Notes under the pieces: model-generated
What the model was told of the DNA's origin: nothing
Databases searched by the model: none
Seen by the model: only the letters and a program-made list of their open reading frames with translations
Part shown: piece by piece, positions 45,040 through 52,515 of the stretch
How positions within the stretch are numbered: position 1 is the stretch's first letter
How the letters are laid out: each line of letters starts with the position of its first letter
Position numbers and translations under genes: made by a program
NCBI GenBank assembly: GCA_021790385.1
Contig: JAJYDW010000021.1
Location: forward strand, 1 to 52,515
DNA from: Planctomycetota bacterium
GTDB lineage: Bacteria > Planctomycetota > Phycisphaerae > WQYP01
Reading direction: 5' to 3'
DNA: 52,515 nucleotides

Positions 45040-47570
45040 AGTGGTGCGGGGTGCGTCAAAACTTTCTTGCAGTTCTTGAAGTGTTCATGCATCGCTGGTA
45101 TGCACTGCTGGCGGGTCACCGTCTGACGTTGACAGTTGTTTTGCTGCTCATGGCCGGCGTGTTTTCCTTTTTTTCCCGGGGCATTCACTGGCAGGTCAGT
45201 ATCCTGCGGTTTTTCTCCACCAGAAGTTCCGCCGTTCGTGATGTAGCTTCAACACTTCATGGCACCAGGCTGGTCAACCGCATCCGCCTGGATGTTCACC
45301 TGGCAGATGCGGCCGGCACCGACCGGCTGGACGCGGCTGTAAACGCACTGGTCGGCCGGTTACGCCGCACGGGTGATTTTCGCCACGTATGGGCCGGGGT
45401 TACCTTGGCACGGCTCATGGCCGCACAAAAACATCTATTGCAACTGGGGCCGGCACTGCTGTCACGCCGAGATTTGCGCATAGTGGAACATCGCGCCAAT
45501 GCCGCATTTATCCAGACTCGCCTGGCTGGAGTTGCCCGTCGTCTGGCTCAACCCGGCGGGGAACTGGGGCTGGCCGAACTGGTTGATGATCCACTGAATA
45601 TGCAAAGCGTGCTGCGTCGGCAACTGCGCGGGGTCAACCCTGTCGCCGGGGCGCATTTTTCCCGTGGCTTGCTGCTCTCAGCCAATAGTGTGCACGCCAT
45701 GATCGTGCTGACCCCCAACTTTCCACCGGTCAATACCCCGGCTTCCATCCGGATGATGGGTCGATTGCACAAGGCCATTGCCGCAGTGCGGCGGCAATTT
45801 CCCACTCTGCGGGTATGGATGGTTGGGTCTTATCTGCACTATGCCGAAAATGCCCAGTCCCTTCGCCGCCAGGTTACCTGGGTTTCTCTGCTCGGTACGC
45901 TGTTGGTGGCGGGAGCGATCCTTCTTTTTTTCCGGAGATGGAGCACACTTCTCATTTGCCTGCTGCCGCCAATGGTGGGACTGGGCCTGGCTCTGGGTGT
46001 GGCGGGCCTGTTCCGCGCCCATTTGCCTCTGCTGGTGCTGGGATTTGCCGGATTACTTTGCGGCTCCACAACCGATTACGGCATTCAATTGCTCTATGCC
46101 TTGAACCGCCATGCCGCGGAAGCCCAAGGGTGGCATCCGCGCTTGGCCGCGCAGGCCACGCGCGATCTGTTTGGTGCCATTTCCATGAGCGTTTGCACCA
46201 GTGTTACCGGCTATGCGGCCCTTTCCCTTAGTTCCAGCCCGGGCCTGCGGGAACTGGGTTTGTTTATTGCCGGAGCCACCATCTGCATCTGGCTGGTCAC
46301 ATTTTTAGTGCTGCCCGGTTACTTTGGCCCCTGGTTAATTCGCTCCGTCACGACAAACTATTTGCCGGCTGCAATTCCTGGTTCAAGCAGTCGTGCGTCG
46401 CGCTGGCTGTTTTACCTTGGTTCGGTGGGTTTTCTGGTGATCAGCCTTTGGATGGCCATGGGCGCGGCCATGATTACGTACAACTACCAGCCGCGTGGCC
46501 TTGACGATATCACCCCTCAAACCCGCGCCGCTGAAGCGCACTTTGCCGCTGTCTGGGGTGCGGCTAATCCGCAGGGCGTGGTGTTAATTCAGGAAAAATC
46601 CGCGGCCAGGGCACTGCTGCGCCTGCATGAAGTTACACGCATTTTACATAAATTTCAGAACAGCGGCCTCATTGCTCGCTTCTACAGCCCGGCTAAGCTT
46701 CTGCCCGATTCTGCCACCATACACCGTCGTCTGGCTGCGTGGCAGGCATTTTGGACTCCGGCTCGCCAACAGCAAATTCGTGGCGATATTGCCCGCGCTG
46801 CTGCCGTTGCCGGCATGCACGCTTCCGCCTGGAACCCATGGCTAAGCTCCCTGGCCCGGCCGCCGCACGTGCCGCCGGCGGCACTGCGTCTGGCAGATTC
46901 TCCCGTTGCTTTGCTGCCCGGGCTGATCGAATCCCGCCCGAACCGTACCACCATTGGCATTGCGGTCGTCCAGAATAAACATCTGTTGCAGCACCGGCGC
47001 GGAGCGTGGGTCAGCATTTTGCGGCGGCAATTTGGCCACCTGGCCATCATCGACGGCCAGGTACTCCTGTCTCACGCCACCGAGCGGGCCAAAGATCAAA
47101 CGCTGCGGCTGTTTCCATGCGTTGTTCTCCTTATTCTGCTGCCGCTGTGGATGTACTTTCGTCGGCTTGAGCTGGCCGCCCTGGCCTGTCTTTCCATGAT
47201 CTTGGGTTTTGTGTGGCTTTTGGGGGCGGCAGAAAAATTCTGCGGCGGCTTGAATCTGATGAGCATGGTGCCGATTTTATTTACCATGGGCGTGGCGGTG
47301 GATTATGGCATCTATGCGGCCGGCGACCCACGGCAGCAACATCCTGATGGCCAGCCCGATCGTCGCCTGGCCACCATGCTTTGCGCTTTAACCACCATTC
47401 TTGGAACCGGCGTGTTGGCCCTCCCCAGCCAACCGGTATTGCGTTGGATTGGTATAACGCTGGTGTTCGGAATTGCCGGCGGATATTTTACCTCGCTGTT
47501 TGTTGTCGGTCCGATGACCGGGTGGCTCTTTCGCCGAAAATCCTCCACCACCCTTCGGAGATCGCCGTAA
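45036..47570 (+). CDS. MMPL/RND-family exporter
   Basis: 844 residues from the ATG at 45036, which overlaps the preceding stop. Earlier in-frame codons are within the LolA gene. Two MMPL halves are seen: TM1 (LTLTVVLLLMAGVFSFFSRG), a periplasmic loop of about 230 residues, then TM2-6 (VSLLGTLLVAGAILLFF, GFAGLLCGSTTDYGIQLLY), TM7 after a linker, a second loop, and TM8-12 (VPILFTMGVAVDYGIYAAG). The TM4-like motifs STTDYGIQLLYAL and VAVDYGIYAAG contain the proton-relay Asp-Tyr of RND permeases. It probably exports a lipid or polyketide-like molecule. One base is shared with the start of the next gene. Confidence 0.88.
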   Translation: MKWCGVRQNFLAVLEVFMHRWYALLAGHRLTLTVVLLLMAGVFSFFSRGIHWQVSILRFFSTRSSAVRDVASTLHGTRLVNRIRLDVHLADAAGTDRLDAAVNALVGRLRRTGDFRHVWAGVTLARLMAAQKHLLQLGPALLSRRDLRIVEHRANAAFIQTRLAGVARRLAQPGGELGLAELVDDPLNMQSVLRRQLRGVNPVAGAHFSRGLLLSANSVHAMIVLTPNFPPVNTPASIRMMGRLHKAIAAVRRQFPTLRVWMVGSYLHYAENAQSLRRQVTWVSLLGTLLVAGAILLFFRRWSTLLICLLPPMVGLGLALGVAGLFRAHLPLLVLGFAGLLCGSTTDYGIQLLYALNRHAAEAQGWHPRLAAQATRDLFGAISMSVCTSVTGYAALSLSSSPGLRELGLFIAGATICIWLVTFLVLPGYFGPWLIRSVTTNYLPAAIPGSSSRASRWLFYLGSVGFLVISLWMAMGAAMITYNYQPRGLDDITPQTRAAEAHFAAVWGAANPQGVVLIQEKSAARALLRLHEVTRILHKFQNSGLIARFYSPAKLLPDSATIHRRLAAWQAFWTPARQQQIRGDIARAAAVAGMHASAWNPWLSSLARPPHVPPAALRLADSPVALLPGLIESRPNRTTIGIAVVQNKHLLQHRRGAWVSILRRQFGHLAIIDGQVLLSHATERAKDQTLRLFPCVVLLILLPLWMYFRRLELAALACLSMILGFVWLLGAAEKFCGGLNLMSMVPILFTMGVAVDYGIYAAGDPRQQHPDGQPDRRLATMLCALTTILGTGVLALPSQPVLRWIGITLVFGIAGGYFTSLFVVGPMTGWLFRRKSSTTLRRSP

Positions 47571-48298
47571 TGCCGCAATGCAAAATATGGATGCCTGCAA
47601 TCTGCCGCAAATGGTGCGCTCCATTCCTTCACCAGATGCTCATCAGCGCTGTTGCAGTGGGCCTGATAATGCTGGCGGGTTGTATTTCCAGGACGGCACC
47701 GGCTTTGCCGACGCTGCCGTCCGCTGGCCGCCACACACCTGCCTTTGCCGTTGTGGCCCATTTTCTTTCGCACATGCCGGCCCGCTGCCGACGCACTTTT
47801 TTCGCCACGCTTAAATTACCACATCAACAGATATCCATGATTGGGCGGTTAAACCTGATTTCCGCCACCAGTTTTCAACTCACCACGGCGGATGAATTTG
47901 GCCGGCTGTTTTTTCTGGTGCACCGTTACCCGTCGCACCCTGATCTGGTACAGTCTGCCAATGGTATTCCACATCACCTCGCCCTTGCCATGGCGCAGGA
48001 TATCGTCATCGCCCTGTTGCCGCCGGTACATCTCTCGCCCCGCTCTGTATGGCGCGTGGTTCCCAATCTTCACGTGGTACGGCTATCCTACATCGATAAA
48101 TTGAGAAATGTTCACCACTGCCTGTTTACCGGCCGGCAAGGTCATTTACGCCGTTCCGATATCATTTTGGCCAGCCATCAGTGCCTGCAGGTTCTCTATA
48201 CCCGTTATAATGCCGCGGGACACCCACGCAGGCTCTATCTTCGCCAGCGCGATGAGGGCTGGCTGCTGATACTGGATTTTACCGGGAGCCATGAATGA
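47570..48298 (+). CDS. Outer-membrane lipoprotein, DUF3261-like
   Basis: 242 residues. The ATG shares its first base with the MMPL stop (TAATG). A signal peptide with a lipobox (ISAVAVGLIMLAGC, Cys38) makes it a lipoprotein. The mature part has beta-rich sequence (QISMIGRLNLISATSFQLTT, GRLFFLVHRYP, VWRVVPNLHVVRLSY). No enzyme motif is seen. By size, lipid anchor and its place after LolA and MMPL it resembles the DUF3261 lipoproteins of aryl-polyene clusters. The domain assignment is by context and general pattern, and not by a firm motif. Confidence 0.6.
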   Translation: MPQCKIWMPAICRKWCAPFLHQMLISAVAVGLIMLAGCISRTAPALPTLPSAGRHTPAFAVVAHFLSHMPARCRRTFFATLKLPHQQISMIGRLNLISATSFQLTTADEFGRLFFLVHRYPSHPDLVQSANGIPHHLALAMAQDIVIALLPPVHLSPRSVWRVVPNLHVVRLSYIDKLRNVHHCLFTGRQGHLRRSDIILASHQCLQVLYTRYNAAGHPRRLYLRQRDEGWLLILDFTGSHE

Positions 48299-49623
48299 GT
48301 CGTCAACCTGCCCGCCGAAAACTACCGCGATCCACCGAGGTACACGTATGTCCCGACGGTGCGTGTCTGTTCTGGCCTGCTTCACGCTGGCAGGCGTTGC
48401 AGCAGCGCTTACTGGCCCGGCACCTCGCCTATGTCGGCCGCAGCCCGCTTTATACCGGCCGAATTCATCGCACTGGACGCGGCGGATTGACTCAACTGGC
48501 GAGCTTGCCCACCACCAGCAGAGAGCAGTTAATGCAGGCCGGAAGCCGCGCCTATGCGTGTGCGCCGGAAGCAGTGCGTGAGTGGGTAACAACTTCCGGT
48601 ACCACGGGAAAACCGCTGCGCGTGCCCTTGACCGCAGCAGATATGCATCGCCTTGCCGTTAATGAAGCTGTGGCCTTAAATATCGCCGGTATCCATGCTG
48701 GCGATACCCTCCTGATTGCGGTGGCTTTTGATCGGATGTTTGTCGCCGGACTCGCCTACTGGCTTGGTGCCCAGCGACTGGGAGCCGCTTGCGTGCGGGC
48801 CGGGCCAACTTATGCCACCGATGCTTCCGCCCTGGCGGCGCTGGTGGCGGACTATCGCCGGCCTTTTCTTCTGACGGTGCCATCGTTGCTGGCTGGTTCG
48901 CTGACTGGTGCGGATACGCCACCGGAACTTGCTGCCATTATCAGCATTGCCGAACCGGTGCGGCGAGCTGATCTTTCGCCCAATGCTCTTTCCACCCGAC
49001 TGGGGCAGCACTTTCATGCCCCGGTCCTGAGCACCTGCGCCGCCACGGAAACCTGCACCACTTTTGCCGAGGGGCCGCAATGCCGGGGCGGACACCTGAA
49101 TCCACGCCTGGCCGTGGTGGAAATTCTCGATGCCGAGGGCCAGCCGGTTCCGCAGGGTGAAACCGGAGAAGTGGTGGTAACGCCTTTGGGCGTACAGGGC
49201 ATGCCGCTGCTGCGTTTTCGTACCGGGGACCTGGCGGCACTGTACACCGCCCCGTGTACGTGTGGACGCACCACACCCCGCCTGGGACCGGTGGTCGCAC
49301 GGAAGCAGCAGCGACTGAAAGTGGGCGGCGTAAGTCTGTTCCCCGGCACCATTTCCGAATGGCTGCAAGGTGTTACCGCTGTGGCCGATTTTCTTATTGT
49401 GGCCCAGCAGGATTATGACCTAAGCGACCGCATTACGCTGCACGTGGCGCTGCATCGCAGTACCGAAAGCCTCCGGCAGCGCATCAGGCAGCAGGCCCGA
49501 ACCATCCTGCGATCTCCGGCCAATATCATTTTTACTTCCGGACAGGCGGTCCGGGAACTCCAACGGCAGGCCAATCCGCGAAAACCTGCACGGTTTTGGG
49601 ATTTGCGCCCGCCGCAGATTTAG
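48295..49623 (+). CDS. PaaK-like AMP-forming acyl/aryl ligase
   Basis: 442 residues, ATG overlapping the preceding stop by four bases. Adenylate-forming enzyme of the phenylacetate-CoA ligase type: P-loop TTSGTTGKPLR (about residues 100-110), the A5 region STCAATETCTTF, FRTGDLAALY (A7), the cysteines CTCGR, KVGGVSLFP, and the C-terminal A10 Lys in NPRKPARFWDLR. It should activate a carboxylic acid as an acyl-AMP for transfer to CoA or to a carrier protein. It closes the five-gene overlapping cluster, so it may prime the compound that the MMPL exporter handles. No ketosynthase or ACP lies in the window. A hairpin follows directly. Confidence 0.85.
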   Translation: MSRQPARRKLPRSTEVHVCPDGACLFWPASRWQALQQRLLARHLAYVGRSPLYTGRIHRTGRGGLTQLASLPTTSREQLMQAGSRAYACAPEAVREWVTTSGTTGKPLRVPLTAADMHRLAVNEAVALNIAGIHAGDTLLIAVAFDRMFVAGLAYWLGAQRLGAACVRAGPTYATDASALAALVADYRRPFLLTVPSLLAGSLTGADTPPELAAIISIAEPVRRADLSPNALSTRLGQHFHAPVLSTCAATETCTTFAEGPQCRGGHLNPRLAVVEILDAEGQPVPQGETGEVVVTPLGVQGMPLLRFRTGDLAALYTAPCTCGRTTPRLGPVVARKQQRLKVGGVSLFPGTISEWLQGVTAVADFLIVAQQDYDLSDRITLHVALHRSTESLRQRIRQQARTILRSPANIIFTSGQAVRELQRQANPRKPARFWDLRPPQI

Positions 49624-49624
49624 C

Positions 49625-49653
49625 GGCCTGGTAAAAATAAAATCTTCCAGGCC
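49625..49653 (+). terminator. Stem-loop after the ligase gene
   Basis: Perfect GGCCTGG / CCAGGCC arms with a 15-base A-rich loop, two bases after the stop codon. It lacks a T tract but is well placed to end or protect the operon mRNA before the convergent helicase gene. Confidence 0.45.
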
Positions 49654-49768
49654 CATCCTGCCTGCCAGCACATTGGGGGCAGGACGTCTTGACCGACGCG
49701 CCATCATGTCCATCCCCCGGCACGTAATTGCCACGGCTATCCCGCCTTCCGCCCGTAGCCGCGCGTGT

Positions 49769-52261
49769 TCAGCGATCCAGCGGTTCAAGATTCGCCATGG
49801 CGGTTACCATTGTTTTCAATCCGCAGGACTGAAAATTCACACGTACCCGCTGGCTTGGCCCCGCAGACAATACTTCTTCAATGCGCCCCAACCCGAATTT
49901 GGCGTGGCGCACCAGCAAGCCTCGCCGATATCCCGTGCGGTGCGGTGAGCTTCCATTGCTTGCAGGCTCCGGCCGCGAAACCGGGGCGTGGGTTCTGGGG
50001 CCACCGTTGCTGCCACCCCATGAACCTGCCGAAACAGCATGAAAAGTAAGGTCACGCGTTTGCAGACATTCCGGCGGCAGTTCGCCCAGAAACAGCGACG
50101 GTTTCTGCCGTTCAATCTGCCCCCGTACCATGCGTGATTCCACGCAGGTTAGAATCAGTTTTCGCATGGCCCGGGTGATGCCCACAAATGCCAGGCGCCG
50201 CTCTTCTTCCATGTCGCGTCGGCTATCGGGACCGCTGAATGCCCGTTGATGCGGCAGCAAACCGTCTTCCAGGCCGATCATCACCACCATTGGAAATTCC
50301 AATCCCTTGGCGGCATGAAGCGTCATCAGGGTAACTGCTCCGGATCCTTCCTTGAGCCGGTCCACATCGGACACCAGAGCCACCTGTTCCAGATATTCCT
50401 GCAGCGAACCACCCGGATTACGAATATCAAATTCGGTGGCCACGTTTATTAATTCGTCCACGTTGGCGGTAATTTCTTCATCGTCGGAACTGGTCTTGCG
50501 TTTCTGGCGAAAGCCCGCCTCGTTGACCACTTTTTCCATCAGATCACGGATGCTCATGGACGGGGACGCGACATGGAGGCTGTCGGTGGTGGGTGGCTGA
50601 TCATCTACCGCATCGGCATGATCCGCCTGGGCGGCAGCGCCAGGAGTTTCTGGTTCACCGGCTTCGTATTCATACCCTTCCGTATCGTCCGGGTTATGCT
50701 GGCCATGAGCGAATTGGGCCAACGCTGGATCAAAAAGCGGGTCTGCGTTCGGGGCTAAATCCGATGAAGCCGCAGTGCTATCATGGTCAGCAGCAACAGC
50801 AGCAGCGCCCGGAGTTTCTCGGCCCGATGTATCCTTTCGCCAGGAATCAAACTGCCCGGCCACTTTGCGGCAGGTATCGGCAACCTTCATGGATAGCTCC
50901 GGAACTTCCCTGGCTCTGGCGCAGGCTTCCAGTAACGTGATTCCGTGCTGCGAGGCAAAAGCGGAAAGCCTGGTTACGGTGCTTTCTCCGATTCCGCGCG
51001 GCGGCACATTGATGATGCGTTCAAAGCTTACCGCATCGCGCGGATTGGCAATAACCTTCAAATACGCCAGCACATCTTTGACTTCCTTGCGCCCGTAGAA
51101 TTCTGTGCCGCGCACAATCTGGTAGGGCACACCGGCGCTCATCAGCGCATCTTCCACCACCCGGGAAAGGGCATTGGTACGGTAGAAAATCGCCATTTTA
51201 TCCCACGTCAGGCCGCTTTCCCGCCGGGCAGCCTGCAACATCTGCACGACCTCCTGCGCTTCGTGATGCTGATCGCGGGCGTGAACCACGGTTATTTTTT
51301 CACCCGATTCATTTTCGGTCCAGAGATCCTTCTTTTTACGACCCCGATTGTTTTCTATCAGGGCGGAGGCGGCTTTGAGTATTATCTTGGTACTGCGATA
51401 GTTTTGCTCCAGCCGTACCACCTTGGCACCGGGGAAAAATTCTTCAAATTCCAGAATGTTTTGAATGTCCGCTCCACGCCAGCCATATATGGATTGATCC
51501 GGATCTCCGGTCGCACAGATATTTTTGTGGTTCATCGCCAGCATGTGGGCAATGACAAACTGCGCCTTGTTGGTGTCCTGGTATTCGTCAATCAGGATGT
51601 ACCCGTACCTTTCCTGCAGTTGACCGCGGGCTTCCGCGTTGTCGCGCAGCAGAACCGCCGTTTTTACCAGCAGGTCATCAAAATCCACCATGCCGGCGGC
51701 TTTGAGCATTTCTTCATAGCATACGTATGCCCGGGCAATGCCCTTGTCAAAAAAACTTACCGCTTTGGCCGTTACCTGGGCCGGACCTTGCAGGTTATTT
51801 TTAGCCCGGCTTATCTGCCCCTGCACGGCATTGGGATTGAAATTTTCTGGCGAGAGTCCGACTTTGGCCAGTACCTGTTTGAACAGTTTCGTTTGATCCG
51901 CAGAATCCAATATGCCAAAACCGGGGGGCAGGCCCGCAGCCTGGCCATATTGACGCAATATTCTCACGCAAAGGCTGTGAAAGGTGCTTACCAGCACTCG
52001 TTCTCCCGGCCGGCCGGGCATATCCGCCAGTAAGGCCATGGTGCGGGTTTTCATTTCCGCCGCCGCCTTGTTGGTGAAGGTAACCGCTACGATGTTCCAT
52101 GGCGGTAGTCCCTGGGCCACCATGTACGCGATGCGCCGTGTAATAACCCGGGTTTTGCCGGAACCCGCACCCGCCAGCACCAGCAAGGGGCCGTCAATAT
52201 GTGTAACGGCCTCAATTTGCGGCTCTGTGAGATCCGCGAGTATCTGTTCAATGTTCGCCAA
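49769..52261 (-). CDS. pcrA: ATP-dependent DNA helicase, PcrA/UvrD family
   Basis: 830 residues from the TTG at 52261, chosen because GGAG lies at the right distance and the product then begins LANIEQILADLTEPQIEAV as in the family. Superfamily 1A motifs: Q-motif, Walker A AGAGSGKTRVI, ILIDEYQDTNKAQ (II), GDPDQSIYGWRGAD (III), QNYRSTKIIL (IV), TLHAAKGLEFP (V) and EERRLAFVGITRA (VI). A Tudor-like RNA-polymerase-binding end (RRGLLVRHAKFGLGRIEEV) marks it as PcrA/UvrD rather than Rep. Between about residues 470 and 565 there is an acidic, Ala/Asp-rich insertion. It unwinds DNA in nucleotide excision repair and removes stalled complexes. Confidence 0.93.
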   Translation of the reverse strand: MANIEQILADLTEPQIEAVTHIDGPLLVLAGAGSGKTRVITRRIAYMVAQGLPPWNIVAVTFTNKAAAEMKTRTMALLADMPGRPGERVLVSTFHSLCVRILRQYGQAAGLPPGFGILDSADQTKLFKQVLAKVGLSPENFNPNAVQGQISRAKNNLQGPAQVTAKAVSFFDKGIARAYVCYEEMLKAAGMVDFDDLLVKTAVLLRDNAEARGQLQERYGYILIDEYQDTNKAQFVIAHMLAMNHKNICATGDPDQSIYGWRGADIQNILEFEEFFPGAKVVRLEQNYRSTKIILKAASALIENNRGRKKKDLWTENESGEKITVVHARDQHHEAQEVVQMLQAARRESGLTWDKMAIFYRTNALSRVVEDALMSAGVPYQIVRGTEFYGRKEVKDVLAYLKVIANPRDAVSFERIINVPPRGIGESTVTRLSAFASQHGITLLEACARAREVPELSMKVADTCRKVAGQFDSWRKDTSGRETPGAAAVAADHDSTAASSDLAPNADPLFDPALAQFAHGQHNPDDTEGYEYEAGEPETPGAAAQADHADAVDDQPPTTDSLHVASPSMSIRDLMEKVVNEAGFRQKRKTSSDDEEITANVDELINVATEFDIRNPGGSLQEYLEQVALVSDVDRLKEGSGAVTLMTLHAAKGLEFPMVVMIGLEDGLLPHQRAFSGPDSRRDMEEERRLAFVGITRAMRKLILTCVESRMVRGQIERQKPSLFLGELPPECLQTRDLTFHAVSAGSWGGSNGGPRTHAPVSRPEPASNGSSPHRTGYRRGLLVRHAKFGLGRIEEVLSAGPSQRVRVNFQSCGLKTMVTAMANLEPLDR

Positions 52262-52459
52262 TATGCTGCTCCTGCATTGACTGTCCGTGGTCTGCCCGCT
52301 TCCCTGGTCGCGCCGCGCCGGGCCAAACTCGTAATTATAACACATTCATCTAAGTTGCTCGCCGGACAGCGAACAAAGACCGGCGCAGGGGTGTGGCCAT
52401 ATTTTTTGGCACGGGTATCTGGTAGAATAGGGATCAGTTCTTTTATAAGGAGTTTTAGC

Positions 52460-52515
52460 ATGGACAAGGACGTCCTCAAGAAGCGGCTGATGGCCTCGTG
52501 TGAGGCGCATCTGGA
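52460..52515 (+). CDS. Start of an unidentified gene (3' truncated by window)
   Basis: Only the first 18 codons are visible: MDKDVLKKRLMASCEAHL. The ATG has a good AAGGAG eight bases upstream, and TAGAAT at about 52423 may be its -10 box. It is divergent from the helicase gene. The family cannot be told from so few residues. Confidence 0.6.
   Translation, partial: MDKDVLKKRLMASCEAHL

Overview
The window looks like a chromosomal segment of a Gram-negative bacterium, most likely a planctomycete (Phycisphaerae-like). This is an inference from gene content: Rhs/YD-repeat and Sel1-repeat secreted proteins, a squalene-oxidase-repeat protein paired with an NPCBM protein, an asparagine-type pseudo-receiver, lipoproteins and LolA, alternative complex III joined to a caa3 oxidase, and intergenic spacers with short perfect hairpins. 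No rRNA, tRNA, CRISPR array, transposase or phage gene was recognised.

Layout. 1-3132: 3' end of an Rhs-type protein and a 12-repeat Sel1 lipoprotein. 3133-4243: a non-coding spacer rich in palindromes. 4244-8404: secreted repeat/NPCBM pair, EamA transporter and a zinc-ribbon/PH-like membrane protein. 8405-8990: a second repeat-bearing spacer. 8991-14759: housekeeping and regulatory genes (DusB, DUF1638, SPFH-GYF, PhoU, PtsN, ArgA-like acetyltransferase, HisF). 14943-17005: a type II restriction-modification pair whose endonuclease gene has an in-frame TAA. 17272-32605: a respiratory operon with ActABCDEF, a membrane monoheme cytochrome, SCO, CoxB with two extra haem-c domains, A2-type CoxA, CoxC, subunit IV and a second subunit-III-like protein. 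32615-34852: GH36 alpha-galactosidase. 34926-38622 (minus): a TroABCD/ZnuABC-type metal ABC transporter with an operator-like palindrome on its promoter. 38907-39726 (minus): PQQ-propeller protein with a 3' frameshift. 40095-43900: YraN, a GT-C membrane protein and YgfZ. 43922-49623: a tightly overlapping operon of pseudo-receiver, LolA-like protein, MMPL/RND exporter, lipoprotein and PaaK-like AMP ligase. 49769-52261 (minus): PcrA/UvrD helicase. 52460-end: start of an unidentified gene.

How the genes work together. ACIII should oxidise quinol and pass electrons through membrane cytochromes to the haem-c domains fused to CoxB and on to the CuA/A2-type oxidase, with SCO loading copper. This is a complete quinol-to-oxygen branch in one transcription unit. 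The 43922-49623 operon resembles the LolA-exporter-DUF3261 core of aryl-polyene-type clusters but has no ketosynthase or ACP genes beside it. It and the interrupted restriction-modification system are the least ordinary loci. Gene starts were chosen from Shine-Dalgarno spacing and signal peptides. Family assignments come from recognised motifs, with no database search.
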